The notes: a model not told the origin generated them from the sequence alone. A stretch of 64,000 nucleotides of DNA from JAEUIE01 sp047602475 (GCA_047602475.1 JASGHE010000002.1:1612001-1676000); one strand, 5' to 3'; positions 28,839-37,303 are shown, counted from the first letter of the stretch. Program-made: numbers and translations.

Positions 28839-29567
28839 ATGTCTGATATCGCAATTGTAAATCCAATCAATCGTTCGGTGCGATTTGAAGATGCACTTGC
28901 TGTAGAGGCTAAACAGCAACTGCAGCAAACGCCAATTGTCTATCGAATTTGTACTTTTATTGTCACGAAGGTTGTTCAACGTATCGAGAATAACTTGCAG
29001 TTCAACATTCATCGCTCACTCTATGTTCCATTGCACGTCAACCTGCAGTCAACTCAAGTTAGCATCGACGAGTGTTGGCTAATTGACAAATTCGGCAAGG
29101 AACACATCATCCAGTTGTCAGGCACCCAGGTCAAAGCCCGAGAGGGGAATCATCTTACTATTGTTTCGATTTCTGATGGTCTTGATGGCAAGAAGCAAAG
29201 CCAATTTATGATGCTCAATCATGAAACCGAAGTTCACGACACTTTCGTTGAACCCAAAGCTTATCTCAAAAGTAGATTGGGGTTAGTGCCAGCCACAGGT
29301 AAGCTTTCCGTTACTGCTCTGGTAGCTTTCGTGGCCTCGTTTTTTGTTGGTCTCGCAATTGGACTTTGGTTGCAGTCCATACTGGCAGGTGCTGGTATTT
29401 TCTTTGTAGGTTGTGTGATTGCAGCTATTTCGGTAATGCAATCTGAGAGTGAGGTTCGTACTTTCAATAAGAAGTACAGAGCTACGGTGGAAGAGTTGTC
29501 AGCACTTTTCGCTGTCGCTGTGGGTAGAGTTGCTACAAATGCACACAAGTTCGTATGGAAGTCGTGA
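28839..29567 (+). CDS. Hypothetical protein with two C-proximal membrane helices
   Basis: A 242-aa protein from ATG 28839. The first 150 residues are soluble and beta-rich (FNIHRSLYVPLHVNLQSTQVSIDECWLIDKFG). They are followed by two adjacent hydrophobic helices (SVTALVAFVASFFVGLAIGLWL and ILAGAGIFFVGCVIAAISVM) and a short charged helical tail. No family recognised. Base composition is visibly more AT-rich than neighbouring genes, as is the next minus-strand gene, which may point to acquisition by transfer. Confidence 0.65.
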   Translation: MSDIAIVNPINRSVRFEDALAVEAKQQLQQTPIVYRICTFIVTKVVQRIENNLQFNIHRSLYVPLHVNLQSTQVSIDECWLIDKFGKEHIIQLSGTQVKAREGNHLTIVSISDGLDGKKQSQFMMLNHETEVHDTFVEPKAYLKSRLGLVPATGKLSVTALVAFVASFFVGLAIGLWLQSILAGAGIFFVGCVIAAISVMQSESEVRTFNKKYRATVEELSALFAVAVGRVATNAHKFVWKS

Positions 29568-29618
29568 GCCGAATTATTCGGTAGCTAAATAAAGCAGGCC
29601 TAGTAATTAGGCTTAATG

Positions 29619-30332
29619 TCAATCGCGATTCGGCATCCGTATCAGGTCGCCAAATTGTTCATTCTTCATAAACAGTAGTTCGGTGGCATTCAAAAGTTTC
29701 TGAGACCCCATCGTCCCCGAGTGACCAGATCTCTCGAATGAATCGCAGGCTGCAAGATTGCATTCAGTGCCGATGATGCCTTTCTTAAACTTATCCTGAA
29801 GCTGGTTTCCACGTAGCCAATCTTCAACCCCGATAGGATGTTGAGCTGTACGGATACCTCCATCATCAGGGATTTTGTATCTGATCCTGGGCGACTCTCG
29901 ATGACTTGTTGGTTGCTCATACTGGAGAAAGGAAACGACGTTAGGCAAGTTATTGGCATCGATACAGATGAAGTATTTCAGGAAATCCAGAGAACTCTTT
30001 AGAGAGGCTTGAATGGCATTGAGTTCTGCCATTGAGGTAATCATGGGAGCGACATAGAAAGCAGTACGAGGTGGGTAATCCTTCAAGCGTAGATGCTGAT
30101 GTGTTGTCGGAGAAATCGTAAAGCGTGCTTTGGAAGCTGAGTAGGTCGGTGACTTAAATTGCAGATAGATCTCTCGGAACGATGAGGTTCCATAGAACTT
30201 TGCATCATAGCCATTCTTGTATTCCTCAAATGATGTTGGAGCGAAGAGTTCAACACCCCCTAAAGGAAATGACTGTAACAAATAGCGGTTGAACAGTATC
30301 TCGGCAGTTTTTTCGCTAATAGGTTGGAGGCT
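29619..30332 (-). CDS. Hypothetical protein
   Basis: About 237 aa if started at ATG 30332 (MSLQPISEKTAEILFNRYLL); the frame remains open to 30386. Soluble, no signal peptide. Features such as GYDAKFYGTSSFREIYLQFKSPTYSASKARFTISP and TAFYVAPMI could be a nuclease-like beta sheet with a central Q/K (EIYLQFK resembles the ExK of restriction-endonuclease folds), but this is weak. Convergent with the preceding AT-rich gene. No function assigned. Confidence 0.6.
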   Translation of the reverse strand, partial: SLQPISEKTAEILFNRYLLQSFPLGGVELFAPTSFEEYKNGYDAKFYGTSSFREIYLQFKSPTYSASKARFTISPTTHQHLRLKDYPPRTAFYVAPMITSMAELNAIQASLKSSLDFLKYFICIDANNLPNVVSFLQYEQPTSHRESPRIRYKIPDDGGIRTAQHPIGVEDWLRGNQLQDKFKKGIIGTECNLAACDSFERSGHSGTMGSQKLLNATELLFMKNEQFGDLIRMPNRD

Positions 30333-30390
30333 CATATTCCGAATGCATCCACCCAATTCTTGCTCATAGTACCTTTTCGCAGCCAACCCA

Positions 30391-30413
30391 CCCCCGGCTT
30401 AAAGAGCCGGGGG
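30391..30413 (-). terminator. Hairpin downstream of the giant amidohydrolase gene
   Basis: CCCCCGGCT and AGCCGGGGG form a perfect 9-bp stem around TAAAG, 17 nt beyond the amidohydrolase stop. There is no strong U tract on either side, so termination is likely but less certain than at the other sites. Confidence 0.6.
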
Positions 30414-30429
30414 CTAAATATTGTTATTG

Positions 30430-33400
30430 CTACTTCGTCGTCCCCAGCGGCGACCTGCCTGCCTTCACATCCTGCAAGCGTTCCCGGTAGCGTTCGTACA
30501 GCTTGGTCTGCTTGCTGTTCGGCTCGACGGGGACGCCGTTGATGAAGAGGCCGCGAACCTGGGTGGTGGGCTCGAGCATGTCGCCATCGGTGATGACGAG
30601 GTTGGCGAGCTTGCCGGGTTCGATGCTGCCGAGCTTGTCGCCGAGGCCCAGGATTTGAGCGGGGTAGAGCGTGACAGCTTTCAGGGCCTCGTCGGCGGGC
30701 AGGCCGTAGCTGACAGCCATCGCCGCTTCGTAGGGCAGGTTGCGGGTGTTGGTGCTGCCTGCGGAGCGGATGCAATATTTGATGCCCGCTTCGTGCAGCC
30801 GGGCGGCAACACGGTACTGGGCATCGTAAGTATCATGCGCTTCCTGAGGCATCACCGAGAACGGCCCGCACAGCACGGGGATGTTCTTCTTCTTGAGTTC
30901 ATCCGCACACTTCCAGGCATCCACGCCACCGCTGAGGATCAGCTTGACCTTGCTCTCTTCAGCCCACTTGATGGCTTCAAGAATGTCATTCTTGCGGTTG
31001 GCGTTGATGATCACCGGCTTCTCGCCTGTGGCATAGGGCAACATCGCTTCCCGGCGCGGATCGAGCGGCTTCTTCACGCCGGTCTTGATCGCTTCAGCAT
31101 CCCGGCGGGCTTCGGCAAGCTGAACTTTGAGGAACTTGAGCTTCTCCTCACGAGCCTTGCGGGCAAAGATGCGACCGGAAGGCGGACCATCGGGGCTGCC
31201 ACTGACGAGACCCTGCGAAGCGGGGAATTCGATGTGCAGACCGAACGGATCGACCAGCTTCATTTCCTGCGGTGTCCAGCCAAAGAGATTGACGATGGCA
31301 CCCTGACCGGAGACGGTAGCGCCGGTGGGCCGGGTGACGACGGTGAGGACGCCATTGGCACGGGTGACGGGGATGAGTTCCGAATCGGGGTTGATGCCGA
31401 TGAGGGCACGCAGATCGGGCTGGAAGTCGCCGCCTTCGCTGAAGTCCTGCGTTTCCCGGGCGGAACCGAGTTCAGTGAGGCCAAGGATCGTTGCGGAGTC
31501 GATCATGCCGGGGTAGATGTGAAGCCCCTTAGCATCGACAGCGGTTACGCCGGCAGCCAGTTCCGGGGCTTGATTCATGTCTTGAATCGACTTGATCTTG
31601 TTGCCTTCGATCACTACCAAGGCATTCTGTATGACCGGTCCGCTGACGGGATGAACGATCATACCCTTGAGGGCGTAGGTGTTGCTGGGGCTGCGAGCGA
31701 TCTTGAGGTGATTCAGTTCCGGGCCACGGGCGGCGGGGACCTTGAACTCAGCGGCTTTGACTTTGCCGAACCCTTCACGCTGGAAGTAGATTTCGCCTTC
31801 GACCAGCGTCATCTCGCAACGGGCAAACGCACTCAGCGGATGGCCATTGAAGATGGCGATGTCAGCGTCCTTTCCTACTTCGATGCTGCCAGTGCGATCC
31901 TGCAGGCTGAGCTGGGTAGCGGGGTTGATGGTACACATGCGGAGAGCCTGCTCTTCCGAGATTCCGCCGTACTTCATGATCTTGGCTGCTTCGGAGTTGA
32001 GATGCCTCATCAGTTCGTTACTGTCGGACTTGACCATCGTCAGCACGCCTGCTTCAGTGAGCAGGGCAGCGTTCTGGGGGATGGCGTCGAACGCTTCGAT
32101 CTTGTAGGCCCACCAGTCGGAGAAGGTGCTGGCTGACGCTCCATGAGCGGCGATCTCGGCGGCGATCTTGTAGCCTTCGAGGACGTGTTGCAGGCTCTTG
32201 ACCTTGAAGCCAAAGCGATCAGCGACACGGAGGAGCATCACGATTTCATCGCTGCGGTAGCAGTGGGAATGGACTTTGATGCTGCCATCAATGATCTCGG
32301 CGAGGGCTTCGAGGCGGAGATCACGGCGGGGTTCGATCTTGGGAGAAGCGGAACCTTTAGAGTCTTCGTATTCCTTCCACTTCCGCTTGTATTCGACCGC
32401 TTCGGTGAATGAGCGGACCATGACAGCTTCGACACCCAGACGGGTGTTGGGGAAGCGGCCATCGCTGCGTTTGACGTTCTCGCCGAGAGCGAACTTGACG
32501 CCCTTGGTGGAATCGACGACCAGTTCATTGCTGGGAGCGCCATACTTGAGTTTGATTACCGCATCCTGGCCGCCGATGCAGTTGGCGGAGCCATGCAGCA
32601 ACCGGGCAGCGGTGACGCCACCAGCGAGGGCACGATAGATTTGCACATCGTCGGAATCGACGACATCACGAACGCGAACTTCGGGAACGACGGAGAGAGT
32701 GGCTTCGTTGATGCCGCCACTGACGCTGAAGTGGCTGTGGGTATCGATGATGCCAGGCATCACGAAGAGGCCTGTGGCATCAACGACAGCGGTCCCTTCG
32801 GGAGCGGTGAGGTTCTGGCCGAGTTCCTTGATCTTGCCGCCCTGCACCAGCACATCGCCGGTGAAGGTGCCTTTGGTGACGGTGAGAACAGTGGCACCCT
32901 TGATGAGGACGTTGCCCTTGGTCTTGGTCGAAATCTTGCGGTCGGCTTCGACTTCGCTGGGGAGTTCGGGCTTGTTCGAGGCTGGCCGGCCTTCGCCTTT
33001 AGAGGGGGCGGTCTTGGTTTCAGCCTTTTTCTCGTCAGGCTTCTTCTCCTCGACCTTCTTCTCTTCGGTTTTCTTTTCTTCTTCGGGCTTCTTAGCCTCA
33101 GGTTTCTTCTCTTCTGGCTTCTTATCGTCGGGCTTGTAGTTCGGGTCGGCGATCTGCTTGCGTGTTTTTACCAGTTCTTCTTCGTCGTCCTTGATGTCCT
33201 TTTCGAGTTGAGTCATCATCTCTTGCATACGACCAGCGCCGCCGGGACCACCGGGGCCGCCGCCTTGTCGGCCACGGCGTCCTTGTCCTTTTTCGTTGCC
33301 AGTCTTATCGGTCGCCGCTTCAGGGGGCCGTGCTGCAAACGACTTCATGCGTTCCAGTCGTTCTTTCTTGCTGGCGATGCGTTCCTTCAGTTCGCCTTCC

Positions 33401-34833
33401 CGTTCCTTGGGATCGCTGCTCAGCGTGGAATTGTTAGTAGCCGTTTCAGCACCAATCTCGAACTTGTTTCCCTCAGCGAAGACGTAACGCACCTTGGCTT
33501 TGTCGTCGTTGAACTTGCCGGTGAAGGCGACGATGTAAGCGGGGCGACCGACGGCGATTTCACCGAAGAGCCGTTCGACGCCGAGGACGCTTGCAGGAGT
33601 TTGCGTCAGGGCGGCGAGAGCCTTGTCGGCAGGCACGCCTTCGCTGATGACCTTGCGAACCTTGGCAAGGAACTTATCGGTGCTTTCGACATTATGGCCG
33701 CTGAGCACGCAGCGGACGCCGGCATTCACGAGGACGGAAAGGTTCTTGACCTCTTCCTGATGCTTGCGTTCAAAATCTTTGACGACCTTGGAAGGCATTT
33801 CGCGAGCAGTAGTCGGATCTTCACCGCCGCCACCAGGGCCACCTTCAAAGCCGCCACGACGGCGGGCTTGCATGCGGGCCTTTTCGGGGAAGGCCAGGCG
33901 AACGATGCAAGTGACATCTTCATTCTTGAGACGGTCAGCCACACGCCAGCCTTCGGAGCAGCCGAAGAGGATGGGCTTAACCTTGAACTCTTTGCAGGTC
34001 TCCAGTGCTCGGGTGATCTCATCACGGGTGTCAGCTTCCAGTACGAGGGGTATCTTTCCTTCGATGATGGCAGCAGCGGTATCAAGAGCATGATCAAAGG
34101 CAGGGCGATTGCCAACAGCACCTGCCTTGAAGGCAGTCTGCAAGCGACTTTGGTAGCCGGCATCGTACATGAACTGACGGAAGTGAGCGACAGTGCCCAT
34201 CAGGGTTGAGGGATAGCCCCCCTGGCCGCCAAGCGAACGCAGGCCACCGTGGACAGCGACGTTGGTCTTGATTATGGCGTTGCGGGGTGCAGCGCCGTTA
34301 TGAACGATAAGTGCACTTTGGCCGCCGAGGATGTTCCCATCGGGGATGACGAGCCGGGCGACAACGCCCTGTTCACGCCAGGCGCTCGCCGTGTCGTCTT
34401 CAGCTTTCAGAGCGGTGGCGACATCGAACTCAGGAGTGAGGCCTTTGCGGTTGTCCAATCGGGTGGTAGCGAGTGCCTCACTGGCGAGATCAACGGGTTC
34501 GGCTGGGCCGCTTTCGGAGCGACGCAACGCTGAATCAACACCCCAGGTGTTGCTCGCATCGACGAAGCCGGGGTAGATCACCAGCGCCTTGCCATCGATG
34601 ATCTCTGCATCAGCCGGCGGCTTGACATCGGTGCCGAGGGCTTGCACCAAGCCGTCACGAATGACGAGTGTGACCTTGGTCAACTCGCTGCCAGGTTTAG
34701 TGACCACCGTGGTGTTGGTGATGGCAAAGGCGGCAGGCTTCAGCTTGGAGGAGGGTGGTTGAGCTACTGCACTGGCCAGGACCAGCGTGGTGAGCATACC
34801 GGCCATCGCCAGGGTGCGAACGAGGAGCTTCAT
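30430..34833 (-). CDS. Giant exported protein with three tandem amidohydrolase-like units
   Basis: A 1467-aa protein from ATG 34833 with signal peptide MKLLVRTLAMAGMLTTLVLASAVAQ. Unit 1 (about 30-460) has the composite beta domain and ...ALVIYPGFVDASNTWG. A charged Lys/Glu linker (about 500-640) has repeated EEKKPE-like blocks and a Gly-rich patch. Unit 2 (about 655-1030) has VMPGIIDTHSHFSVSGG, the metal-binding HxH of imidazolonepropionase-like amidohydrolases. Unit 3 (about 1050-1460) has HIYPGMIDSATILGL. Units 1 and 3 lack the HxH but keep the fold and late motifs such as GVPADKALAALTQTPASVLG and GLPADEALKAVTLYPAQILG. Only the central unit seems catalytic. Substrate unknown. Confidence 0.88.
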   Translation of the reverse strand: MKLLVRTLAMAGMLTTLVLASAVAQPPSSKLKPAAFAITNTTVVTKPGSELTKVTLVIRDGLVQALGTDVKPPADAEIIDGKALVIYPGFVDASNTWGVDSALRRSESGPAEPVDLASEALATTRLDNRKGLTPEFDVATALKAEDDTASAWREQGVVARLVIPDGNILGGQSALIVHNGAAPRNAIIKTNVAVHGGLRSLGGQGGYPSTLMGTVAHFRQFMYDAGYQSRLQTAFKAGAVGNRPAFDHALDTAAAIIEGKIPLVLEADTRDEITRALETCKEFKVKPILFGCSEGWRVADRLKNEDVTCIVRLAFPEKARMQARRRGGFEGGPGGGGEDPTTAREMPSKVVKDFERKHQEEVKNLSVLVNAGVRCVLSGHNVESTDKFLAKVRKVISEGVPADKALAALTQTPASVLGVERLFGEIAVGRPAYIVAFTGKFNDDKAKVRYVFAEGNKFEIGAETATNNSTLSSDPKEREGELKERIASKKERLERMKSFAARPPEAATDKTGNEKGQGRRGRQGGGPGGPGGAGRMQEMMTQLEKDIKDDEEELVKTRKQIADPNYKPDDKKPEEKKPEAKKPEEEKKTEEKKVEEKKPDEKKAETKTAPSKGEGRPASNKPELPSEVEADRKISTKTKGNVLIKGATVLTVTKGTFTGDVLVQGGKIKELGQNLTAPEGTAVVDATGLFVMPGIIDTHSHFSVSGGINEATLSVVPEVRVRDVVDSDDVQIYRALAGGVTAARLLHGSANCIGGQDAVIKLKYGAPSNELVVDSTKGVKFALGENVKRSDGRFPNTRLGVEAVMVRSFTEAVEYKRKWKEYEDSKGSASPKIEPRRDLRLEALAEIIDGSIKVHSHCYRSDEIVMLLRVADRFGFKVKSLQHVLEGYKIAAEIAAHGASASTFSDWWAYKIEAFDAIPQNAALLTEAGVLTMVKSDSNELMRHLNSEAAKIMKYGGISEEQALRMCTINPATQLSLQDRTGSIEVGKDADIAIFNGHPLSAFARCEMTLVEGEIYFQREGFGKVKAAEFKVPAARGPELNHLKIARSPSNTYALKGMIVHPVSGPVIQNALVVIEGNKIKSIQDMNQAPELAAGVTAVDAKGLHIYPGMIDSATILGLTELGSARETQDFSEGGDFQPDLRALIGINPDSELIPVTRANGVLTVVTRPTGATVSGQGAIVNLFGWTPQEMKLVDPFGLHIEFPASQGLVSGSPDGPPSGRIFARKAREEKLKFLKVQLAEARRDAEAIKTGVKKPLDPRREAMLPYATGEKPVIINANRKNDILEAIKWAEESKVKLILSGGVDAWKCADELKKKNIPVLCGPFSVMPQEAHDTYDAQYRVAARLHEAGIKYCIRSAGSTNTRNLPYEAAMAVSYGLPADEALKAVTLYPAQILGLGDKLGSIEPGKLANLVITDGDMLEPTTQVRGLFINGVPVEPNSKQTKLYERYRERLQDVKAGRSPLGTTK

Positions 34834-35044
34834 ATCGATGATCTTTCGACGAAGGGACAACAAAGGCAATGACGTGAGATTATTCGATGATTGGGGGCAA
34901 CTCAAGAGGATAGCGCCGGTTTCGAGGATTTCTCAGAGTTGGTTCATAATCGGCGAACAGTCAAATAGTACAAATAAATGCTATTAACTTTGCGATCAGC
35001 CCTACTCAGTAGATGAGACCCATTTATCTCTCAGGAGTGGAGTC

Positions 35045-35405
35045 ATGAAAGCGCAATGGATGATGGCAGTCTGTTTCGTCGTTGCAACCTCGGCTTTGGC
35101 CCAGGCTGGCGGCCCGCCGCCGATGTACGTGGTGGTGGATAAGGTCGTGGTGGATACCAATTCCACGTCGCCCGGCTGGGTGCAGATTTGGGGCAGCTTT
35201 ACCCGCATCGATACCACTACCGATGGAAAGGGTAAGCAGACAACAGCATATTCCAAGCCGGTCTATGGTTATGTCTACTTGACCGCTCCGTGCAAGTCCG
35301 TTCGTGAGTTCAATGAAGAACTCAAGGACTGGCAGAAAGCTGCCGGTACTGGAAATGCTGTTGCTATTGGTGCCTGTGGTGAGGCGGGTTGCATGCTGAA
35401 GTGTC
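35045..35405 (+). pseudogene. 5' part of a secreted-protein gene interrupted by the IS1-family element
   Basis: Encodes a signal peptide (MKAQWMMAVCFVVATSALAQ) and about 100 mature residues with three cysteines near the end (APCKS, IGACGEAGCMLKC). The reading frame runs into the left terminal repeat of the insertion element, whose bases GGTAG supply a premature TAG at 35408. The matching 3' part begins after the right end of the element and restores the frame. The spliced original would be 170 aa. No family name is known to me; the sequence reads as a planctomycete secreted protein. Probably non-functional now, although a 121-aa truncated product could be made. Confidence 0.88.
35398..35405 (+). 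repeat. Left target-site duplication (8 bp)
   Basis: GAAGTGTC directly abuts the left terminal repeat and is repeated exactly at 38547-38554. An 8-9 bp duplication is typical for IS1-family insertion. Confidence 0.9.
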
Positions 35406-35431
35406 GGTAGTGTCCTAGGATCGTGTTGCTG
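35406..35431 (+). repeat. Left terminal inverted repeat of the IS1-family element
   Basis: Starts GGTAGTGTCCTAGGATCG. Matches the reverse complement of 38521-38546 at 25 of 26 positions; the one difference is G versus A at position 13. The GG start fits IS1-family ends. Confidence 0.92.
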
Positions 35432-35448
35432 GCTTTCTCGCCAACTGG

Positions 35449-35676
35449 TTAGATCAAATCCTGCAATGGTTTCTTAATTGCTTTGGCCAGACTGAGAAGA
35501 GTAGAGAGCCGAGGATCGTAATCTACTTCAGGATTCAATATCCTCGACACAGCCTGTCTTGCCCCAGACCGAGAGAAGCCCATAGAAAGGCCAATCTCTT
35601 CCTGTGACTGCCTACTCTCTGCGACAGCCTTCCGTAGCTTTTCCCTAATGATGTCGAGTTCCGTTTTCTTCTTCAT
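35449..35676 (-). CDS. XRE-type helix-turn-helix regulator carried by the IS element
   Basis: About 75 aa from ATG 35676 (MKKKTELDIIREKLRKAV); ATG 35682 is also in frame. The HTH core is SQEEIGLSMGFSRSGARQAVSRIL, followed by a helical tail (LSTLLSLAKAIKKPLQDLI) typical of small phage-type repressors and antitoxins. It ends 17 bp from the left terminal repeat. A 14-bp perfect palindrome sits directly upstream, inside its predicted promoter. Similar palindromes overlie the transposase promoter. I infer an autoregulated repressor of transposition, possibly also of the PIN operon. Confidence 0.8.
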   Translation of the reverse strand: MKKKTELDIIREKLRKAVAESRQSQEEIGLSMGFSRSGARQAVSRILNPEVDYDPRLSTLLSLAKAIKKPLQDLI

Positions 35677-35682
35677 GAACAT

Positions 35683-35711
35683 AGTCTACATATATGTAGT
35701 CATGAAGTCAA
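35683..35711 (-). promoter_or_regulatory. Predicted xre promoter with overlapping operator
   Basis: On the minus strand, TTGACT (35711-35706), a 17-nt spacer and TAGACT (35688-35683) form a sigma-70-like promoter. The expected start of transcription falls on or next to ATG 35676, implying a leaderless mRNA. The perfect palindrome CTACATATATGTAG (35686-35699) covers the spacer and the edge of the -10 box, where a bound repressor would block transcription. Confidence 0.6.
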
Positions 35712-35784
35712 CTAGGCTCAGTGCTACCTGTTGGTGTGCTAGGAGGAAGTTGGGTTTCTGCTCCGATCTTTGGAGCGGCTGGCG

Positions 35785-36336
35785 TCATGGGGAGAATAAC
35801 AGGCACCTGCGCAGTCTTTCCGCCTCCGCCTTTTCAATTGCATCGATAAGCGGTGCAATTGAGGCAGGCGGCGGCGGTGGTGCTGGCGGAGTCTCAATAC
35901 GAATCGGCGGGTTTCCGATCTTCAGATTGTATTTCAACAACCCCTTCCTTCTTCCTTTGATACCATCGTAAGTTTGTACTACTGGCACTCCGGCCCGGAG
36001 TGCTGTTGCAACATGAATTGCGTCAACAGTACGCAGGCCATGCTTACGAATAACCTCTCTCGCTTCCATTGCTGTAGCCCTGTCAACCTGGCGAATGATG
36101 ATGTAGGGGTTCTCAAAATAATCTAGTATTTGCTTGTTTTCCTTGTCTGTGGCTGGAGCAGAACCGAGCTTCATCACTTCTGTGATAGTGATGGCGGAAG
36201 TTACAATTGTCACTTCGCCTTTTTCGGCACGTTCCTGGATATGCTTGCAGGCGGCAAAGCGATCAGCCTTCTGTTGAGATAGCAGATCAATGAATACACA
36301 TGAATCCCAATAGACGATTTCTTTAGAACTTGCCAT
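35785..36336 (-). CDS. PIN-domain protein (putative toxin ribonuclease) carried by the IS element
   Basis: A 183-aa protein from ATG 36336. The PIN acidic residues are present: WDSCVFIDL (Asp11), ITEVMKL (Glu53), TVDAIHVATAL (Asp105) and TYDG (Asp124). PIN domains are Mg-dependent RNases and form the toxic half of many VapBC-like modules. A proline run (PPAPPPPPAS) and a charged C-terminal helix are added after the domain. Its start overlaps the end of the upstream gene by 14 bp, so the pair is translationally linked like a toxin-antitoxin operon. Confidence 0.82.
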   Translation of the reverse strand: MASSKEIVYWDSCVFIDLLSQQKADRFAACKHIQERAEKGEVTIVTSAITITEVMKLGSAPATDKENKQILDYFENPYIIIRQVDRATAMEAREVIRKHGLRTVDAIHVATALRAGVPVVQTYDGIKGRRKGLLKYNLKIGNPPIRIETPPAPPPPPASIAPLIDAIEKAEAERLRRCLLFSP

Positions 36337-37126
36337 CTCGCAACCTTTGGACATAATCGTCCGAGCTAAGCCCTCCTGTGATGTCAATCTTGCCCATATC
36401 CTTTAGCTGAGGCAATTCGCTCTGATCTCTTAAAGCAGAGACTTCTTCAACCTGTACTGAAACAGGCTTATCGGTCTTGCATTTGATCCTACCTGTGACT
36501 GAAACCCTCTTCCGAAGATATTTGGGGACTGTGGCGAACTGCTCAGGCGACGACGGGAAGCACTCAACTTTGTTTCCGGTCAATGATTCCCAGACGTAAA
36601 AACTGTCGCACCCGTGTGTCGAAACCACTTCTAACTGGCCTTCAATAACTCCATGTTCATAAAGTGTTTTGGTTTTAGCAACTGCTTGCTTTACGTTCTC
36701 AATCAACTCAGGCGAGGGAATAATTGGGTCTTCGTCAGGAGAGTAAATAGCAAGGCTCATCGACTCTCTATTCGACAGCTCTCCTAACGCCTTCACTGCA
36801 CTTAAGGTCTCTTCGTCGAAGTTCTTTGGCATCTCTGGAGTTTTGGAAATCGCTCGCATTCCTTTTCTGAAATCCTTCAGAATGCGACTCCCTGAACGCT
36901 CCGCACTCTTCATGTACTTTGGCTCAACAGACTTGGCAGCCAATGTTAATGACAGTGGGCTTCTCATGCTTGCCCTAATAATCTCCCATCGTATTGCGTG
37001 CGGGGGTCGATTTGTGTTCTCAAGACTTCGCAGGGCCTTTAACGCATTCTCAAGTGCTTCAATAAGTGCGCCCACGCCAACAAAGCCATCATGACCACCG
37101 ATTTTTATTGTGATCTCATTCGCCAT
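36323..37126 (-). CDS. Partner protein upstream of the PIN gene (putative antitoxin), IS passenger
   Basis: A 267-aa protein from ATG 37126 (MANEITIKIGGHDGFVGVG). Not a known antitoxin family that I can name. The first 180 residues include a helix-rich part (ALIEALENALKALRSLE) and a segment with HGCDSFYVWESLTGNKVEC. The last 40 residues (ELPQLKDMGKIDITGGLSSDDYVQRLRDGKF) look like the flexible, charged tails by which antitoxins wrap PIN toxins. It is longer than typical VapB proteins (70-90 aa). Gene order (partner first, PIN second, overlapping) supports a toxin-antitoxin role by inference. Confidence 0.65.
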   Translation of the reverse strand: MANEITIKIGGHDGFVGVGALIEALENALKALRSLENTNRPPHAIRWEIIRASMRSPLSLTLAAKSVEPKYMKSAERSGSRILKDFRKGMRAISKTPEMPKNFDEETLSAVKALGELSNRESMSLAIYSPDEDPIIPSPELIENVKQAVAKTKTLYEHGVIEGQLEVVSTHGCDSFYVWESLTGNKVECFPSSPEQFATVPKYLRKRVSVTGRIKCKTDKPVSVQVEEVSALRDQSELPQLKDMGKIDITGGLSSDDYVQRLRDGKF

Positions 37127-37207
37127 CTTTGCCAACCAATGGAGAGAGCAGGCTAGCGTGTAAGCCTAGATTATGCTCGATCCTTACGCAAAAATAAACC
37201 TGAAAAT

Positions 37208-37256
37208 TGTCTACAAATATGTTGACATCATCCATGTGTCTACTATTATGTAGACA
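37208..37256 (+). promoter_or_regulatory. Predicted transposase promoter overlaid by two operator-like palindromes
   Basis: Site 1 (37208-37227) is TGTCTAC-AAATAT-GTTGACA and site 2 (37237-37256) is TGTCTAC-TATTAT-GTAGACA, with perfect 7-bp arms in site 2. A sigma-70-like promoter reading toward the transposase has its -35 box TTGACA (37222-37227) as the right arm of site 1, and its -10 box TATTAT (37244-37249) as the exact centre of site 2, 16 nt apart. The same core (CTAC-N6-GTAG) overlies the xre promoter. This layout is what a repressor-controlled promoter should look like. Confidence 0.72.
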
Positions 37257-37272
37257 TAGACCTTAAAGCAAT

Positions 37273-37303
37273 CCCCTGTGAGTGTTTGCGGCATTCACAG
37301 GGG
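37273..37303 (+). promoter_or_regulatory. Hairpin in the transposase leader
   Basis: CCCCTGTGA (37273-37281) and TCACAGGGG (37295-37303) form a perfect 9-bp stem with a 13-nt loop, within a predicted leader of about 135 nt before the transposase ATG. No T tract follows, so it may protect against read-in transcription or control translation rather than terminate. Confidence 0.5.

Noticed and set aside
30421..32136. 571-codon open frame on the plus strand
   Set aside because: It lies antisense to the amidohydrolase gene, whose frame carries clear domains and a signal peptide. The antisense product shows no family pattern; it is a shadow frame of a GC-rich gene.
32593..34209. 538-codon open frame on the plus strand
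   Set aside because: Antisense shadow of the same amidohydrolase gene; the Phe/Leu-rich run mirrors the Lys/Glu linker.
35648..35971. Plus-strand ORF in the IS element
   Set aside because: Antisense to the PIN and xre region and covers the xre promoter; Gly/Ser/Ala-rich product without family features.
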